From Adiantum capillus-veneris (Eukaryota > Streptophyta > Polypodiopsida > Polypodiales > Pteridaceae): a stretch of 64,000 nt of DNA. The notes beneath the pieces were generated by a model. It did not search any database. It was not told where the DNA came from and saw only the letters and a list, made by a program, of their open reading frames with translations. Positions 47,578 through 59,681 of the stretch are shown in pieces. A program made the translations under genes and the position numbers. Each line of letters opens with the position of its first letter. Position 1 is the stretch's first letter. The stretch lies in contig CM043959.1 of assembly GCA_014529385.2 (NCBI GenBank), positions 47,993,928 through 48,057,927 on the forward strand, in the 5' to 3' direction.

Positions 47578-47846
47578 GCAACGGTTGAGCATTTTAATCT
47601 CTTGTGGTCTGTAACCAGCTGAAACTTGCGTCCGAGAAGATAATGTCTCCATAACTTCAACGCGTGAATAACTGCTAAAAGATCCAAATCATGAGTAGGA
47701 TAATTCTTCTCGTGATCCCTCAGCTTTCGCGAAGTATAAGCCACTGGTCTTCTTTCTTGAGTAAGAACTCCACCTAGAGCAAATTTGCTAGCGTCGGTTG
47801 CTACTTCAAATTCCTTGCTGAAATCTGGAAGCTTTAAAATAGGAGC

Positions 47847-48535
47847 TCAGACCAAGAACTCTTTTAGTTTAGCAAAGCTAGACTCGTGCTCGGTCTTCCA
47901 TTCGATCCTCATTCCTTTCTTCAGGAGTTCCGTCAAAGGTGCAGCAATACGTGCATAGTCCTTGACAAAAATCCTGTACCATCCCGTTATCCCAAGAAAT
48001 ACTCTGACTTCGCTGACGGTAGATGGTTGAGGCCAATCAACGATGTCCTTGACTTTATCTGGGTCCACTGAAATTCCTTCAGCCGATATGACAAATCCAA
48101 GATAGTTGACCTTTGGTGAGCAAAAAGTGCACTTGCTCTCTTTAGCGTAAAGCTCATGTTCTCGAAGGAGAGCAAGTACCTTGCGAACATGATCTTTGTG
48201 ATCTGCTTCGCTCTTAGAGTAGACCAGAATGTCATCAAAGAAAACCAAGACAAAATCATCCAGGTAAGGTCTGAAAATATCCTGCATAAGTCGATTGAAG
48301 CTTGCAGGAGCATTTGTTAGACCAAAAGACATTACTGTGAACTCGTAGTGCCCATACCTAGTATTGAAAGCTGTCTTTGGAATATCTGATTCCTTGATCC
48401 TGATTTGGTAATATCTTGACCTTAGATCACTCTTAGTAAACATTTTGGTGCCGTGGAGCCTGTCCAAGAGTTCGTCAATCCTTGGAATTGGATACTTGTT
48501 CTTGACAGTTACCTGATTCAGTCAACGATAGTCTA
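47847..48535 (-). pseudogene. Reverse transcriptase palm and thumb (chromovirus 3)
   Basis: [21 protein letters not shown] and [12 protein letters not shown] are present. The TAG of copies 1 and 2 after RGLN is a Gln codon here, but a TGA replaces the preceding Gly codon (about 48,524). Confidence 0.87.
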
Positions 48536-49265
48536 TGCATAGCCTTAAGGTTCCATCCTTCTTCTTCTGAAAAAGAATTGGAGCACCCCAAGGAGAAGTA
48601 CTGGGTTGAATGAATCCTTGCTCAATGAGTTGCCTAAGTTGTTCCTTGAGTTCGATGGCCTCTGGAAGTGACATCTTATAAGGTCTTTTTGAGATAGGTT
48701 CACATCCAGGGACAGTCTCAATCTCATGATCTACCTCTCTATGTGGCGGAAGATTCGTAAGGTCTTCTGGGAACACATCATCATACTCCCTCAACCAGTT
48801 TAGTCGAAGCGAGGTATCTGATTGGTCCACTTTGTTGAGTTTTACTGCATAAATTTGCTGACCCTTCCTTAGTCCCTTCAAAAGTCTGCTGGCCTTAACT
48901 AGAGTAGCCCTAGGTCTCCCATTTTCCCCCTGGATTAAGGCTTTATTACCCAAGTTATCTGTAAAGGTAAAATTCCCTTGTGCACAATGTATGTGAGGCC
49001 TATTTTGCTTCAGCCAGTCCATCCCTAGTATCCCATCAAAGAATCCTAAGGGTAGGGTTCAAAATTGGGCAGAAGTTGGGTGTCCCCCTAAATCAAAATT
49101 GATTTTTCCTGCAAAATGTTGAGATACTACTTCCTTGCCGTTTCCTAACTCTACAACTAGCTTGCTTGTTGGGTACTTATCTAGCTTAAGCTTCCTCATG
49201 CATCTGGGCGAAAGAAATGAAAGAGTACTACCACAATCTATAAGGAAGTTAACTTGTTCACCTCT
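48522..49265 (-). pseudogene. Retropepsin and RT N-terminus (chromovirus 3)
   Basis: The active-site loop is NFLIDCGSTLSF, with the catalytic Asp intact (codon near 49,224). A TGA near 49,062 interrupts the protease; the following 166-codon frame includes [11 protein letters not shown] (its start), the linker and the RT N-terminus ([19 protein letters not shown]). Confidence 0.82.
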
Positions 49266-49802
49266 GAGAGATCCTGGCGTATGAATGACTGTGTATTTCT
49301 CGCAACCATTGGGATTGTCAATTGCAGCATGTAGGTTTGCTCTCTCTCCACTGCTTCGTCACCCATAGTTGGTTGTACCACTGCAACATTCACTCTGGCG
49401 GTAACTCTTCGCCCTCGCCCTCTCTTCATCCTTCCTCGTCCTCCTCTTCCATTAGCTTGGCCACGCCCACGGGTATTCAAGGGTATGGCATTGGCATTGG
49501 TTGCCTGAATGTTCCTGGGGAAATTGGATCTATAATGTCCATGCTCGCCGCAACCATAGCATCGACCATCAGGGAACTCCATGGTTGTGGTGGTAGCCAC
49601 AATAGGGCGTTGGTTATACGCTTGGTTGGCTGGTCTGTTATCCCAAGCAGTCGTCCTTTCCCTCTTTGCCCAATGATTCCTCCTGTTCTGATTAGCCTTT
49701 TGTACTTCGAGAGCTAGAGGTTTGGCCCTCAACAAGGCATCCTGTAGTGTTGACGTCCTGAGAGCTTCCAACCGAGTATTCAAGGGATCGATTAGTCCTT
49801 GG
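49238..49802 (-). pseudogene. Gag C-terminus with zinc knuckle (chromovirus 3)
   Basis: CYGCGEHGHYRSN, with the last Cys of the knuckle replaced (NFP for KCP), then an Arg/Gly-rich linker (RGRGQANGRGGRGRMKRG) in one open frame, unlike copies 1 and 2. The N-terminal residues of the 200-codon open frame come from the copia LTR. Confidence 0.8.
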
Positions 49803-50009
49803 TGTTGTGTTGCTCTAGTGCGTGTACGGAGTGTGTGCAAGAGAGGAGAAGAAGAGTATGGGGAAGGGGATGATACACAGGCAGCCTGTGTTGGGTTAGT
49901 GGAGAAGAAAGAGAGAAGTCAACTCTTCCTCTTTTTCTCCCTATATTGATTAGGTGAAATCAAGTGTACAAGGGCGGTTTCCCACGGCCACCTGACCTAC
50001 ACCCCAACA
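49803..50009 (-). repeat. 3' LTR of a Ty1/copia element (207 bp)
   Basis: Minus strand TGTTGGGGTGTAGG to AGCAACACAACA. It lies directly after a polypurine tract (50,010-50,021, CAAGTGGGAGGT). It cuts gag of chromovirus 3. No matching 5' LTR was found to the right of 54,129, and the rest of chromovirus 3 is not there either. Confidence 0.75.
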
Positions 50010-50021
50010 ACCTCCCACTTG
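50010..50021 (-). other. Polypurine tract of the copia element
   Basis: Minus-strand CAAGTGGGAGGT directly precedes LTR start TGTTGGGG. Confidence 0.7.
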
Positions 50022-50092
50022 AAGGTCATGGTGGCCAATAGTGGCATTAGTATAGTTAGTCTATACAAAATTGATGAAGCATTGCCGAGGCT

Positions 50093-51577
50093 TCATCCTA
50101 CACCCATAAGTTCTATACAATGTGTAAATCGCTCCGAGGCTAGGCTCTTTGTGAGAGCATCTGTGGGGTTGTCATCAGTGTGAACCTTGACAAGCTCGAT
50201 ACGCTTGCCAGCCAATGCATCTCGTATGACATGGTATCTGACCTCTATGTGTTTCGACTTTGAGTGAGACACTGGATTCTTTGCCAAAGCAATGGCACTC
50301 TGACTATCACAATGTAGTACTGGAACCTCGTGAATGCCCAAATCTCCCACTAGACGAGCCAACCGTATGGCTTCCTTGCTGGCGTCAGACGCAACAACAT
50401 ATTCTACCTCAGTGGTAGATGAAGACGTGCAATCTTGGAGACACGATCTCCAAGAGATAGCTGCTCCAGCAAACATGAACACATAGCCAGATGTGGATCT
50501 TCTACAATCTACGCAACCCGCATAATCCGCATCCGTGTAACCTACAATAGATGCATCACTGTTTCCAAAGCGTAAACACTTGCTAGATGTACCTTTCAAA
50601 TATCTGAGGATTTTCTTCACTGCTTCCCAATGCTTCTTGCCAGGGTTTGCGGCTACCATAGCGTACATCAAACTGCCAACTGCTGAAGAATATGGTACTT
50701 TCGCCATTTCCTCTTTCTTAGCCACTGTCTTGGGAGAGTCTTCCTTGCTAAGTTTGGAGTATGCTTGCATTGGGGTACTCAATGACTTCCCCCCCTGAAT
50801 ACTAAAACGTTGCAAGACTTTGTGAATGTACTTTTCTTGAGATAATTCAAGAATTCCACGTTGCCTGTCTCTCTTGATGTGCATACCAAGAAAGTGATTG
50901 GCATCTCCCAAATCCTTCATGGAAAGCTGAGTGCTTAGCAGCTTTTTCAACTGATTGATTTCATTAATGGATTTGCCTGCGATAAGCATATCATATACAT
51001 ACAAGATCAAGATGATTAAAGAACCATCGTTCAATCTTTTTGTGTATAAGCAGTGATCCTCTTGACTTCTAATGTAACCCTGAGATTGCATGAATTTGTC
51101 GAATTTTTGATACCATTGCCTTGAACCTTGCTTTAGGCCATAGAGTGCCTTTTTAAGTCTACAAACCAATTCTGTCCTCGCTGGTTTTTGAGTTTCACAT
51201 ACGAAGCCCTCTGGTTGTTTCATGTAGACATCTTCATCTAGATCCCCGTGAAGAAATGTTGTGTTCACATCCATTTGAACAAGTTCCATGTCTTGGATAG
51301 CAACCAAGCCAAGCACGGTGCGAAGTTTAGTCATCTTGACTACTGGAGAGAAAATCTCATCAAAATCCACACCTTTTTGCTGCTTGAAACCCTTGGCAAA
51401 TAGATGAGCCTTGTATCTAGGCTCGGGATCTTCCGCTATATACTTCTTCTTGTATACCCACTTGCAAGGTAAAGCATTTTTGCCTTTTGGTAATTCAACC
51501 AAATCCCATGTCTCATTAGCCACAATGGAATTGTATTGTGATTGCATAGCCTGATCCCACTTAACGCTATCCTCCAT
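50093..51577 (-). pseudogene. Copia reverse transcriptase and RNase H, active-site mutant
   Basis: 494 open codons. RT blocks: LPCKWVYKKKY, DFDEIFSPVVKMTKLRTVL, VQMDVNTTFLHGDL, MKQPEGFV. The active site reads LYVYDMLIAG where YVDD is expected, so one catalytic Asp is lost. RNase H: YTDADYAGCVDCRRSTSGY, EVEYVVASDASKEA and HCDSQSAIALAKNP. The order RT-RNase H at the 3' end is the copia order. The stop at 50,093 lies about 70 bp from the polypurine tract. Confidence 0.92.
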
Positions 51578-52944
51578 TTATATAGCTTCTTTGTAGCAGG
51601 TGGGCTCTCCACTGTCAGTGACCAAAATGTGGTGTATACCCGGCTCAAACCGCTCGGGCGCACGTGATACTCTCTCAGAGCATCTCAGTGCCTAACTACT
51701 GGACTCCGCTCTCTCTAGAGCAATAGTAGTATCTTGCACTTGAGGAGTAGGTGCAACACTACTGAACTGAGTTGGTTCAGAGGCTACATCCTCAAAACGA
51801 ACACGTCTATACTCAACATCTTTGATGGGCTTCTTGTGCATTTTTGATTCATTGAAAATCACATGTGAGCTACGAATGACTTTGTTTGATTATGGGTGCC
51901 AGAGACGATAGCCCATCTCTCCGTTTGCACCATAGCCAATAAAAATGCATTTGTGTGATCTGGGATCTAACTTCCGATGAAGTGCTTTGTGCACATGTGC
52001 ATATGCTTCACATCCAAAGACACGTAAATGCTCATAGCTTGGCCTTTTGCCAGTCCATAATTCCTCTGGAATTTTGAAATTCAAAGGAGAACTAGGTGAC
52101 CTATCGATGATGTGCACTGCTGTCAGAACAGCTTCCCCCCAAAAATTCGGGAGTAAGGTTCGCCATAGACATCATAGAGACAACTCGCTCTTGAATCGTA
52201 CGATTCATTCTTTCAGCTATCCCATTTTGTGCAGGTGTGTATGGAGCAGTACACTGCCGCCGAATGCCTCTTCTATTGCAAAAATCCTTGAACTCTGTGG
52301 AGACGTATTCTCCACCATTGTCCGTGCGAAAAGCTTTGAGCTTTGTTCCTGATTGGTTCTCAACCATGGCGAGGAATTTTTGGAATGTCGAAAAAACTTC
52401 TTCCTTACGCTTAAGGAGATACACCCACACCTTTCTGGTAGAATCATCTATGAACGTGAGAAAGTAGTTCGCCCCCCCTAGAGTTTTGTGGCATTGGACC
52501 ACACAAATCACTGTGCACCAAGTCTAGAGGTTCGCCTAGTTTCTTATTCAATGCCGAAGATGTCAATCTAGTCTGTTTTCCATACAGACAATGCTCACAC
52601 AATGGAAAGTCCGTGTAATCTAACACAGGTAAGTAGCCAAAACGCTGAAGTGTTTTCATTCCCTTTTGGCTAATATGCCCTAGCCGGCTATGCCACAACT
52701 CAGGAGACGGCAGCTCAGCAACATAGATAGAGTGTTCGTCGACACTCGAAACAAACAAAGAGTACATGGATCCGTTTTTATTTCCTTTCATCATGATAAG
52801 GTTGTTCTGGCGGATCATCCAAGAACAATTACCAAAAACTGTAGTGTAGCCAAGTTCATCCAATTGCCCTATAGAAAGAAAGCTTTTCGTAATCTTGGGC
52901 ACATGTCTGACATTCTGTAGCACAAAAGTAGTGCCATTATGCAT
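51578..52944 (-). pseudogene. Copia integrase and linker
   Basis: The pre-integrase zinc region (LWHSRLGHISQKGM, CEHCLYGKQ) is followed by the catalytic core with FIDDSTRKVWVY, FRTDNGGEYVS and QNGIAERMNRTI. A frameshift near 52,480 splits the core and another near 52,110 separates the C-terminal part (PEELWTGKRPSYEHLRVFG). The 51,578-51,890 linker to RT has stops. Confidence 0.88.
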
Positions 52945-54129
52945 CTAAAGATTCACATCACCAATGCCAATAATGTCAATCTCATAGGAATTACCAAGCT
53001 TGACAATTCCATGCATGGATGCATAAGAGAAAAACCACTCTCTATGCGGTGTGACATGAAAACTAGCACCAGAATCAAGGATCCAATTCTGTGCATAACC
53101 CTCATCCTGTGCAACCAAAGCATCTGGAGTGAGATCTGAAGTGAAAATGAGAACATCTAAGGCATCTACTGTCACCTCGGCATGAATCTCTGTGGGCATA
53201 ATGAGCATCACTGGAGGAGGAGTATCCTCTACTACAGTGGTAGGTATGGGAGACTCAACAATATTGAGCTCCTCAATCTTTACTGTACTTTTGCCTTTGC
53301 CAGAATTATCCTTTTGCATATTTTTCTTATCTCTTAGGAAACTGCGACAATCCTTTTTGTAATGACCCTTCTGGTGGAAATAGTAACGCTCGACATTTCT
53401 TGCATTTCGGTCTCTACTTTGGTTCCTGTGTCTGCTAGGACTACGAGGATTCCGCTCTCTACTTTTGCTTTTGTATTTGTTCTTATCACGGCCTCTTGGC
53501 ATTGTTGAACTGCCAGCCATATATGCATCTCCATGACTAGCATTATCGAGAGATTTGCGATGAATCTCTTCAGTGAGCAACGCATCGGTGACAGCATTGA
53601 ACTCTAACTTGCCATTCGGAGCTGAATTGCTGATGGCTGTGCAAAAGATATCCCATGAACTGGGTAGAGAGCATAACAAGAAGATACACTTGAGTTCATC
53701 GTCAAACTCCTTAAAGCCCTGAGATGTCAGCTGACGGAACAAGGAGTTGAACTCATTTAAATGACTGGAAATTGTGCTACCTTCTTTCATGTTGAGCTTC
53801 ATAAGCTTTTTCATGAGAAAAACTTTGTTGGATGCACTTTTTCTCGCCCATGCTGAACATAAGCTATCCCAAAGCTCCTTGGTTGTTTTCTTCTCGATGA
53901 TAGTGAAGAAGACTGACTTGGCTAGATGTAGACGTATCGTAGCCATGGCTTTTGCATCTTTAAGCTCCCATTGAGCTTGTGTATAATCATCATCCTCTGC
54001 GCGCTCTTATAACGGTTCTGAGAGGCCTTTGTTTATCAAAACATCTTTCATGCGCTCTTTCCACATGGTGAAGTTGCTGCCATCGAACTTCCGAATGAAA
54101 TACTCCTCCTTTTTTGAAGAAGAAGCCAT
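52945..54129 (-). pseudogene. Copia gag and protease
   Basis: Starts at ATG 54,129 (MASSSKKEEYFIRKFDGSNF), then a TAA stop at 54,007-54,009; the frame continues to 52,945 with gag blocks (KELWDSLCSAWA, LNEFNSLFRQLTSQG). The knuckle is degraded (YYFHQKGHYKKDC). Protease active site NWILDSGASFHVTP is intact. A stop after GIGDVNL (about 52,945) separates it from the integrase region in the same frame. Confidence 0.88.
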
Positions 54130-55990
54130 CGCTGACAAGAGGGTTTGAGAGGTGCCAAACTATGGCGAGAAGCTGTAGAAATTTGGGCAGAGTAACCTTT
54201 GTATCGGGAGTAAAATCTCAACCGAAATAGACTCAAAAATGCCAACAATGGAAGTCACGACTCGCGGGAAGTAAATCCGGCAGAGTTTCCTTTGTATAAG
54301 GAGTCAAAACTCAACTCAAAATGCATATAAATGTGCCAACTGTACTAACTCGGCATCTGCTGCACAAAACAATTGCTATGTGAGTGCCAACTTGGCGTCA
54401 AAAGCATAAATATCCATCCAGATACATATCCTATGGCGAGGATATCGTAAAGGGGAACTCCAGCTACCTGTATCACCGAAGGTGTCTCAACATTTGAGCA
54501 CACCCTAGCTCAAAGAAAACCTCACGCTATCGACCCTCCAAAGGCTAATGTAGACACAAATAAACTAGCCACAGTCTCAGAAAGGGCTCTGTCGGTCCGA
54601 GTCTCAGAAACGGCCGGGAAAAACTGCCAAAATAGCCAAAAATGGCTCCACACGTAGTACAGTGGGCAATGTCCGCAACTCAACGTACATGAGTAAAACC
54701 ATGCTCAAACAGGCACCAAGAATTGCTGCATGCAGTGAAAGTGATCCTTGCGGGGATATTTGATCTCAAAAGAGCTCAGTAGCACTAGGTGTGCTCACAA
54801 CAAAATGCATCTGTCAACGCATGTGTCTGCAGAGAATCTGTTGTCGAAATGAGTGCCAAATCGCCTGTGAAAGCGCTGTGTCTGGTAACCTGGAGAATCT
54901 ATGAGTGAATGGGTTGAAAAACCCCCCTGTAGCCTGTAACCTGCGTGTCGGTGTCGCTATGTGCTGATTTCTGCCGCCAAGCAAAAATATGCTAGTCGAA
55001 TAGCCGCCAAAGGTGTCGTATTCGAAAACTGTGTCTTACAGGGTGATCGGTGCGCTCGATGCCGATGCCGGGTGTCACTCCTCTATGACAGAGGTACCTC
55101 ACCCGCGCATGTTGCAAGCACGGTCGTCGATCGCGGGAACGCGCTCATCTGGGGAAAACGCCCGGTGTCTGGGCTGGATGTCGGAGATCTGCCGCAATGA
55201 GCAGTGTCGAGCCGGTGTGCATGAGTGGTGTCGATGTCAATGTCGCCTTCCCCTGCCGGGCGGAAGTGGTGTTAAGGCGGTTACGCCGCTAGTGGAAGCT
55301 AAATAGCGAGAACTCAACCAACAACAGAAATTGTCAGACGAGGACGGAGCCTGACCCGCAGGCGCATGGAAACAACTAGGTGGGTGTCAAATCACCTACT
55401 CGACCTTCTAATGACAATCACTACTAAGGAAATCAAATCTAAGTTCTAAAATACGCAAGTGACTGAAATCCGTACTACGAACGAATGCTATACGAAACAG
55501 GATCTAGAATCATCGAATCGATCTCAAACTCAAGGGGAAGTCTATACACTAGGTAAGAACAACACCCTAAAGACTTGAACTGCAAAATCAACCTATAACC
55601 ACTCCGTGCGGTAAACGCGTATGAAGACAGGCCGAAAAATACAGGTGACCGAAACTTGACCCCGATGGTACTAATGTGTAGCTCTACTCGTTGTGGTTCT
55701 ATAGATATGCTGCACACTCTATTCCGACACACGAGTTGGAAGAAAACTCACACCGAAGCTCGTAGGAACTTACCACACATAGAAGCCGATAGCGTGCACT
55801 CTTGGTATCTGTGCGTAGCTCTCACCGTTGCTAACACAATGGTGGTGTCGCTTCTCCAATGGCGGCCCCGTAGCTCGCGTAGCAAGAAGATAAGACTCTC
55901 TCTCACTCTCTCTCTCTCAGAGACACAGTCACGGTGCTCAAAAAACTCACTTTGATTAATAATTGAATCCCTCTTAGGTTACAAAACTTT
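54130..55990 (-). other. Non-coding leader upstream of copia gag, merging into the next element's LTR
   Basis: No coding motifs. Near gag there is a direct repeat about 93 bp apart, GGCAGAGTWWCCTTTGTAT at 54,186 and 54,279. The part around 54,950-55,320 is GC-rich. A CT-rich microsatellite lies at about 55,889-55,920. I found neither the copia primer site nor its 5' LTR, so the border to the LTR ending at 56,209 is unknown. Confidence 0.4.
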
Positions 55991-55992
55991 GG

Positions 55993-56209
55993 CTTATATA
56001 CCTCAGCCTTGGAGGTGAGAACATCTCTAATTATTTACATCAGCAGGTGAAATTACGTCGGGATTACAAGCTGGAAACTCAATTGAGTCCCGTTACTTAA
56101 TGAATGGCTCAAATCAAAATTAATGTCGGAAAGACATTTATTACAATCAATGGTTACAAAATGATGGGTGTGAGCAAAAATGCGGGTGTGATCCTCTGCT
56201 GGCTCAACA
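55993..56209 (-). repeat. 3' LTR (U3 part) of large element B
   Basis: Minus-strand start TGTTGAGCCAGCAG at 56,209 directly follows a strong polypurine tract; a TATATAAG promoter motif lies at 56,000-55,993. The LTR continues further left, but its end could not be fixed. Confidence 0.6.
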
Positions 56210-56224
56210 CTCCCCCCCTCCGCG
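56210..56224 (-). other. Polypurine tract of large element B
   Basis: Minus-strand CGCGGAGGGGGGGAG immediately before the LTR start TGTTGAGCC. Confidence 0.75.
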
Positions 56225-56258
56225 TTCATGTCGTCCCTGACATGACTTTTAGGCTTGA

Positions 56259-59200
56259 TCAATAGAGTCCTGTCGTCTTGAGCATCTGCAAATGTGATTC
56301 GTAGCGTAGGTTGCCGATGGTCAAGGTTGGGCCGAATATTTTGCTTTCGTGAGTGAAAAAGCCGGTGTAGAAAGCTTCTTCGAATGTTTGCATGTGGAAG
56401 CTAGGCAAAAACATAATTCTTTGGTATAAGAGATGTAACACCTTTGGTGATGGCTGCAATGAAAGATCATACATCATATCTGTCACTGTGTCGGCCGTCG
56501 ATAGTAGACTCGAGGTCGTGGCTTTATCTGGCGCGAACACTTCAATGCATGCTAAGAGAGTCCTGCAGATTTTCTTTAGCATCTGACACGAAAGGTCAGG
56601 AGAGCCAGTAAAGAGTTTGATGGTGCCCGTTAGGGTTTTCACCATGTAGGCTTTACCTATTCTCTCTCCTTCCTTTGGTCCTGGCATCCTGGGATAATTA
56701 AGCCAATTTGGCTTCTTTTCTGCAATCCTGCCATGATCTTTCCAGTTTCTGACTCTTGGCACCGGGCAGAAGGTTGCATACTCCCGAATCTCCTTTGGAG
56801 CCTCTACCAAGTAGATGAGGTAGGCTGGGTATTTGTTCAGCCAACCTTTCCTCCATCTAGGTTGAGAATCTACAATCTTCTTTGATTGTTCATCCTTTGT
56901 GATGTCGCCTTCATAAAAAGCGACATACTGCTCCTCCTCTATCCTCTTTTTCGTCTTTATCACTTCAAATTTCATCAGAGGGAAAGGCAGGCTGGGTTGC
57001 ATCCACTCTTCGTGGAGCACTTTTGTGTCTAAACCTTGAAGTCTAATGGAGATGAGGAGTCTCCTTTCCCATTCCATTTCCGCCTTGGCACTTTCCTCTG
57101 TTGACTTTTCTATTTGGTCCTAGAGCCTTTGTTCTTCTCTTTCAGAGATTCCTGAAGTCGAGGCCGCTTCTTGAACTGGGACTGGATCTTCGATTGTGGT
57201 TGCCTCTCCAGTTTCTGGTAGCTCTATGGCTACTCCCCCTGCTTCTTCTTGTGGTGTCTCTGTTTCTCTTCTTTGTTGCTCTTGGAGGTCTTGGAGCTGT
57301 TTGCGGAGGGCCTCATTTTCTGTTCTTAGTGTTTGGTTTTCTGATGTGAGCCTCTCCTCTGCAGCCAATGATCCCTCCGCCATGTGCAATCTTTGTACTT
57401 GCTCTAACCTCAGCTCTCTTTGCAAACTTCTGACCTGCTCTTCCAGAGCTAGTACGAGGGCTCCCTCTTGTTCTGTTCCTGCTCTGCTAGCTCTAGGGGT
57501 GGTCCTGAGTCTCATGATTGTCCTTTCTTGAAGTTCGACTCTTTCCCTTAGCTCAATGAGCTCATCCTTGGCTGCCTCCAGCTCATCTTCTATTCTCTCC
57601 TTTGCTTCCTGTGAGCTTGTTACCTCTCTTGAAGCTTCGGCTAGTTGGAGTATCAAGCCGTCCCTCTCGTTTTCTGCGTCGTAGAGTGATGCTTTATGAC
57701 TTTCAGATTCAGTCATAGCATTCTCTAACTTCTTCTGCAACTCTGCTTCCTTTTGTTTTGCTGTCTCAAGTGCTACTTCCTTTGCTCTGGATCTTTCTTT
57801 AATCTTGCTGAGCAGTTCATGCACCATGTGCATGTCTTTTTCATCTTCATCTGTCAACTTGACAGCTCTTTCTGCCACCACCTCCAATGGCTTCGGCTCG
57901 TCCATTTTTTCTTCACTCTCCATTGTACCCTTTGTCTTTTCTTTCGTCCCTTTCCGATCATCTTGTTTCCGTAGGGATATCCCATAAACTGCCTCCAGGG
58001 CCTCTTCTTCACTGTATCCGATCGCGACCAGATCCGCATAATCATCTTTCTTTTGCTGAACTGGATCTATCCTCTTTTCCTTGGTCCCGGCCTCCGGTTT
58101 TTCCATAATTTTTGTTTCCATTTCTATTGTGGTTTCCTCCACAATAATTTCCATCTTCTTCGGGCTTGGTACAACAGTAAAAGAGGGCTGATTGTCCTCA
58201 GTCATCTTGGCTTTCCCTTTGTTTGCTTGCCCGTCTTTCTCTTGAGGTTCAGTAGACTCATCTACTTTCTTATTCCCCTTGTCGTCCTTTTGCAGCTCAG
58301 CTTTTAAAAGCTGTACTTCCTCTTCAGTATAAGGCTCAACAGGTTGCTGCTCCAGTATGGCCTCCGACTCCTCATAAGCTCTAATATATTGATCATATTG
58401 ATCAACATGTGGCCTGGCTGAGCTGGTTCCGACTTTACTGGGGTCTGGCACCCACATTCTTCGAAGTCCCCCTTTAGAGCTCTTTCCGCTCTAAACTGCT
58501 CCACCAGCCTTTCCATTCTTGCGGCTTTTTGACTTTTGTTTTGCTTGGGATCGGTCTTCTTCTTCACTTTCTTCTTGAGCGGCTCGTCCACGGCCTCCTC
58601 AGGTTCTGAAACTATTTCTAGTTTTCGGCGTGCTCTTGTGGACGCCCTCTTGGATACTTCTTGCTGTTCTTCCTCCTCATCGGCTTCTCTAAGCCACTCA
58701 TTCTGGGAGGGAATCTGTGGCCCTTGATCTCTAGCTCCAATAGCTTCATAAGCTATTCTTGTTAGGATTTCTCCTCCTCCTATGTACTTTGATTTCTGGT
58801 TGTGCATGGCGATTACTTGCTCGTGGATGTATTGAGCATAATTCACCTCTTTTGGCACGTTGCTCTTCAGTGCCCATGTGATGGTTGTCGCAATGGCATG
58901 GGGTGGTGTAGTATACTTCTGGGGTCTTTTACTGCACACATGGAAAAACTGGTTGTATAACCGGCAAAGGGTTGCCGCTCGTTGATCTGCCATATCTGCA
59001 TGGGTTGTATTTTGTTTCTTTGATCCATAGACCTCTATGGCCTCCCTTCTTTCTCTGACAGAACTCCCTTTGTTGTGCAGCTTCAATGCATCTGCAATGA
59101 GCTGTGGAGTGATCTGTACTTCAACTGTTTCTCCATCCATGGCTGTCAACGTGGCTTTCCCATCCTTCTGAATGGATGTTGCCAACTCATACACTCTTCT

Positions 59201-59515
59201 TGTGTCTACACCTGATGGTCTCGAGGTGAAGAACCTGTGTAAGTCAGCCTTTTCCAGGTATCTGCTTATGTTCTCTGATCTGCTATAATCCACTAATTCT
59301 CGTGGGATCATAGGTACATCGACCGATTGCCCTTGAGGATCTCTGAAAGTCCCCTGGTAGATCTTTATTCCCTCTTTTTCTAGTACTGCTTCCTCCACCC
59401 AAGTCTTGGTTGGCTTGAGGGTTTCTGTTGGAATATCAAAAGGTTCTGCTTCTGCAAGAGCATCCTTGATGGTTGGTCTTTTTCTCTTAGTTGCCGATGA
59501 CTTAGCGGAATCCAT
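56259..59515 (-). pseudogene. Post-integrase protein of about 1,085 residues (large element B), one frameshift and one stop
   Basis: Three open pieces form one protein: 59,515-about 58,450, then after a one-base frameshift 58,457-57,120, then after a single TAG in frame 57,077-56,259. The N-terminal ~300 residues look globular (ELVDYSRSENISRYLEK, ILTRIAYEAIGARDQG), followed by a basic linker (KKKVKKKTDPKQNKSQ). The middle is acidic and Lys-rich. Residues from about 57,870 to 57,230 form a long predicted coiled coil (KEAELQKKLENAMTESESH, TENEALRKQLQDLQEQQ). The last ~270 residues look globular. No signal peptide or membrane segment. It lies between palindrome array III and the 3' LTR. Element C (31,128-32,705) has a homologue. 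Function unknown. Confidence 0.65.
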
Positions 59516-59681
59516 GGATCCTGTAACTCCAATTTCAGAAGTTAGCGTCTTTTTAGTACTGAAAGCCGAAATGAAGCTTTTAACTATTCAAATGACTTGA
59601 AAATTGAAACATGAGCTATTCAGGGCCTAAGGATGCAATGTAGGTGAAAAAATATGCAAACTGGGCTCAAAAACATGCTTG

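Larger units (their letters stand above)
47583..49802 (-). mobile_element. Chromovirus 3, partial (gag C-terminus to RNase H)
   Basis: Truncated on the left inside RNase H by the 47,577 junction and on the right inside gag by the copia LTR at 49,803. The first ~520 bp are nearly identical to 41,487-42,010; beyond that it diverges by several percent from copies 1 and 2. Confidence 0.87.

Noticed and set aside
57101-58727. Hydrophobic plus-strand frames that look like membrane proteins
   Set aside because: They are antisense to the Glu/Lys-rich coiled-coil protein; antisense of such codons gives Leu/Phe/Ser-rich artefacts.
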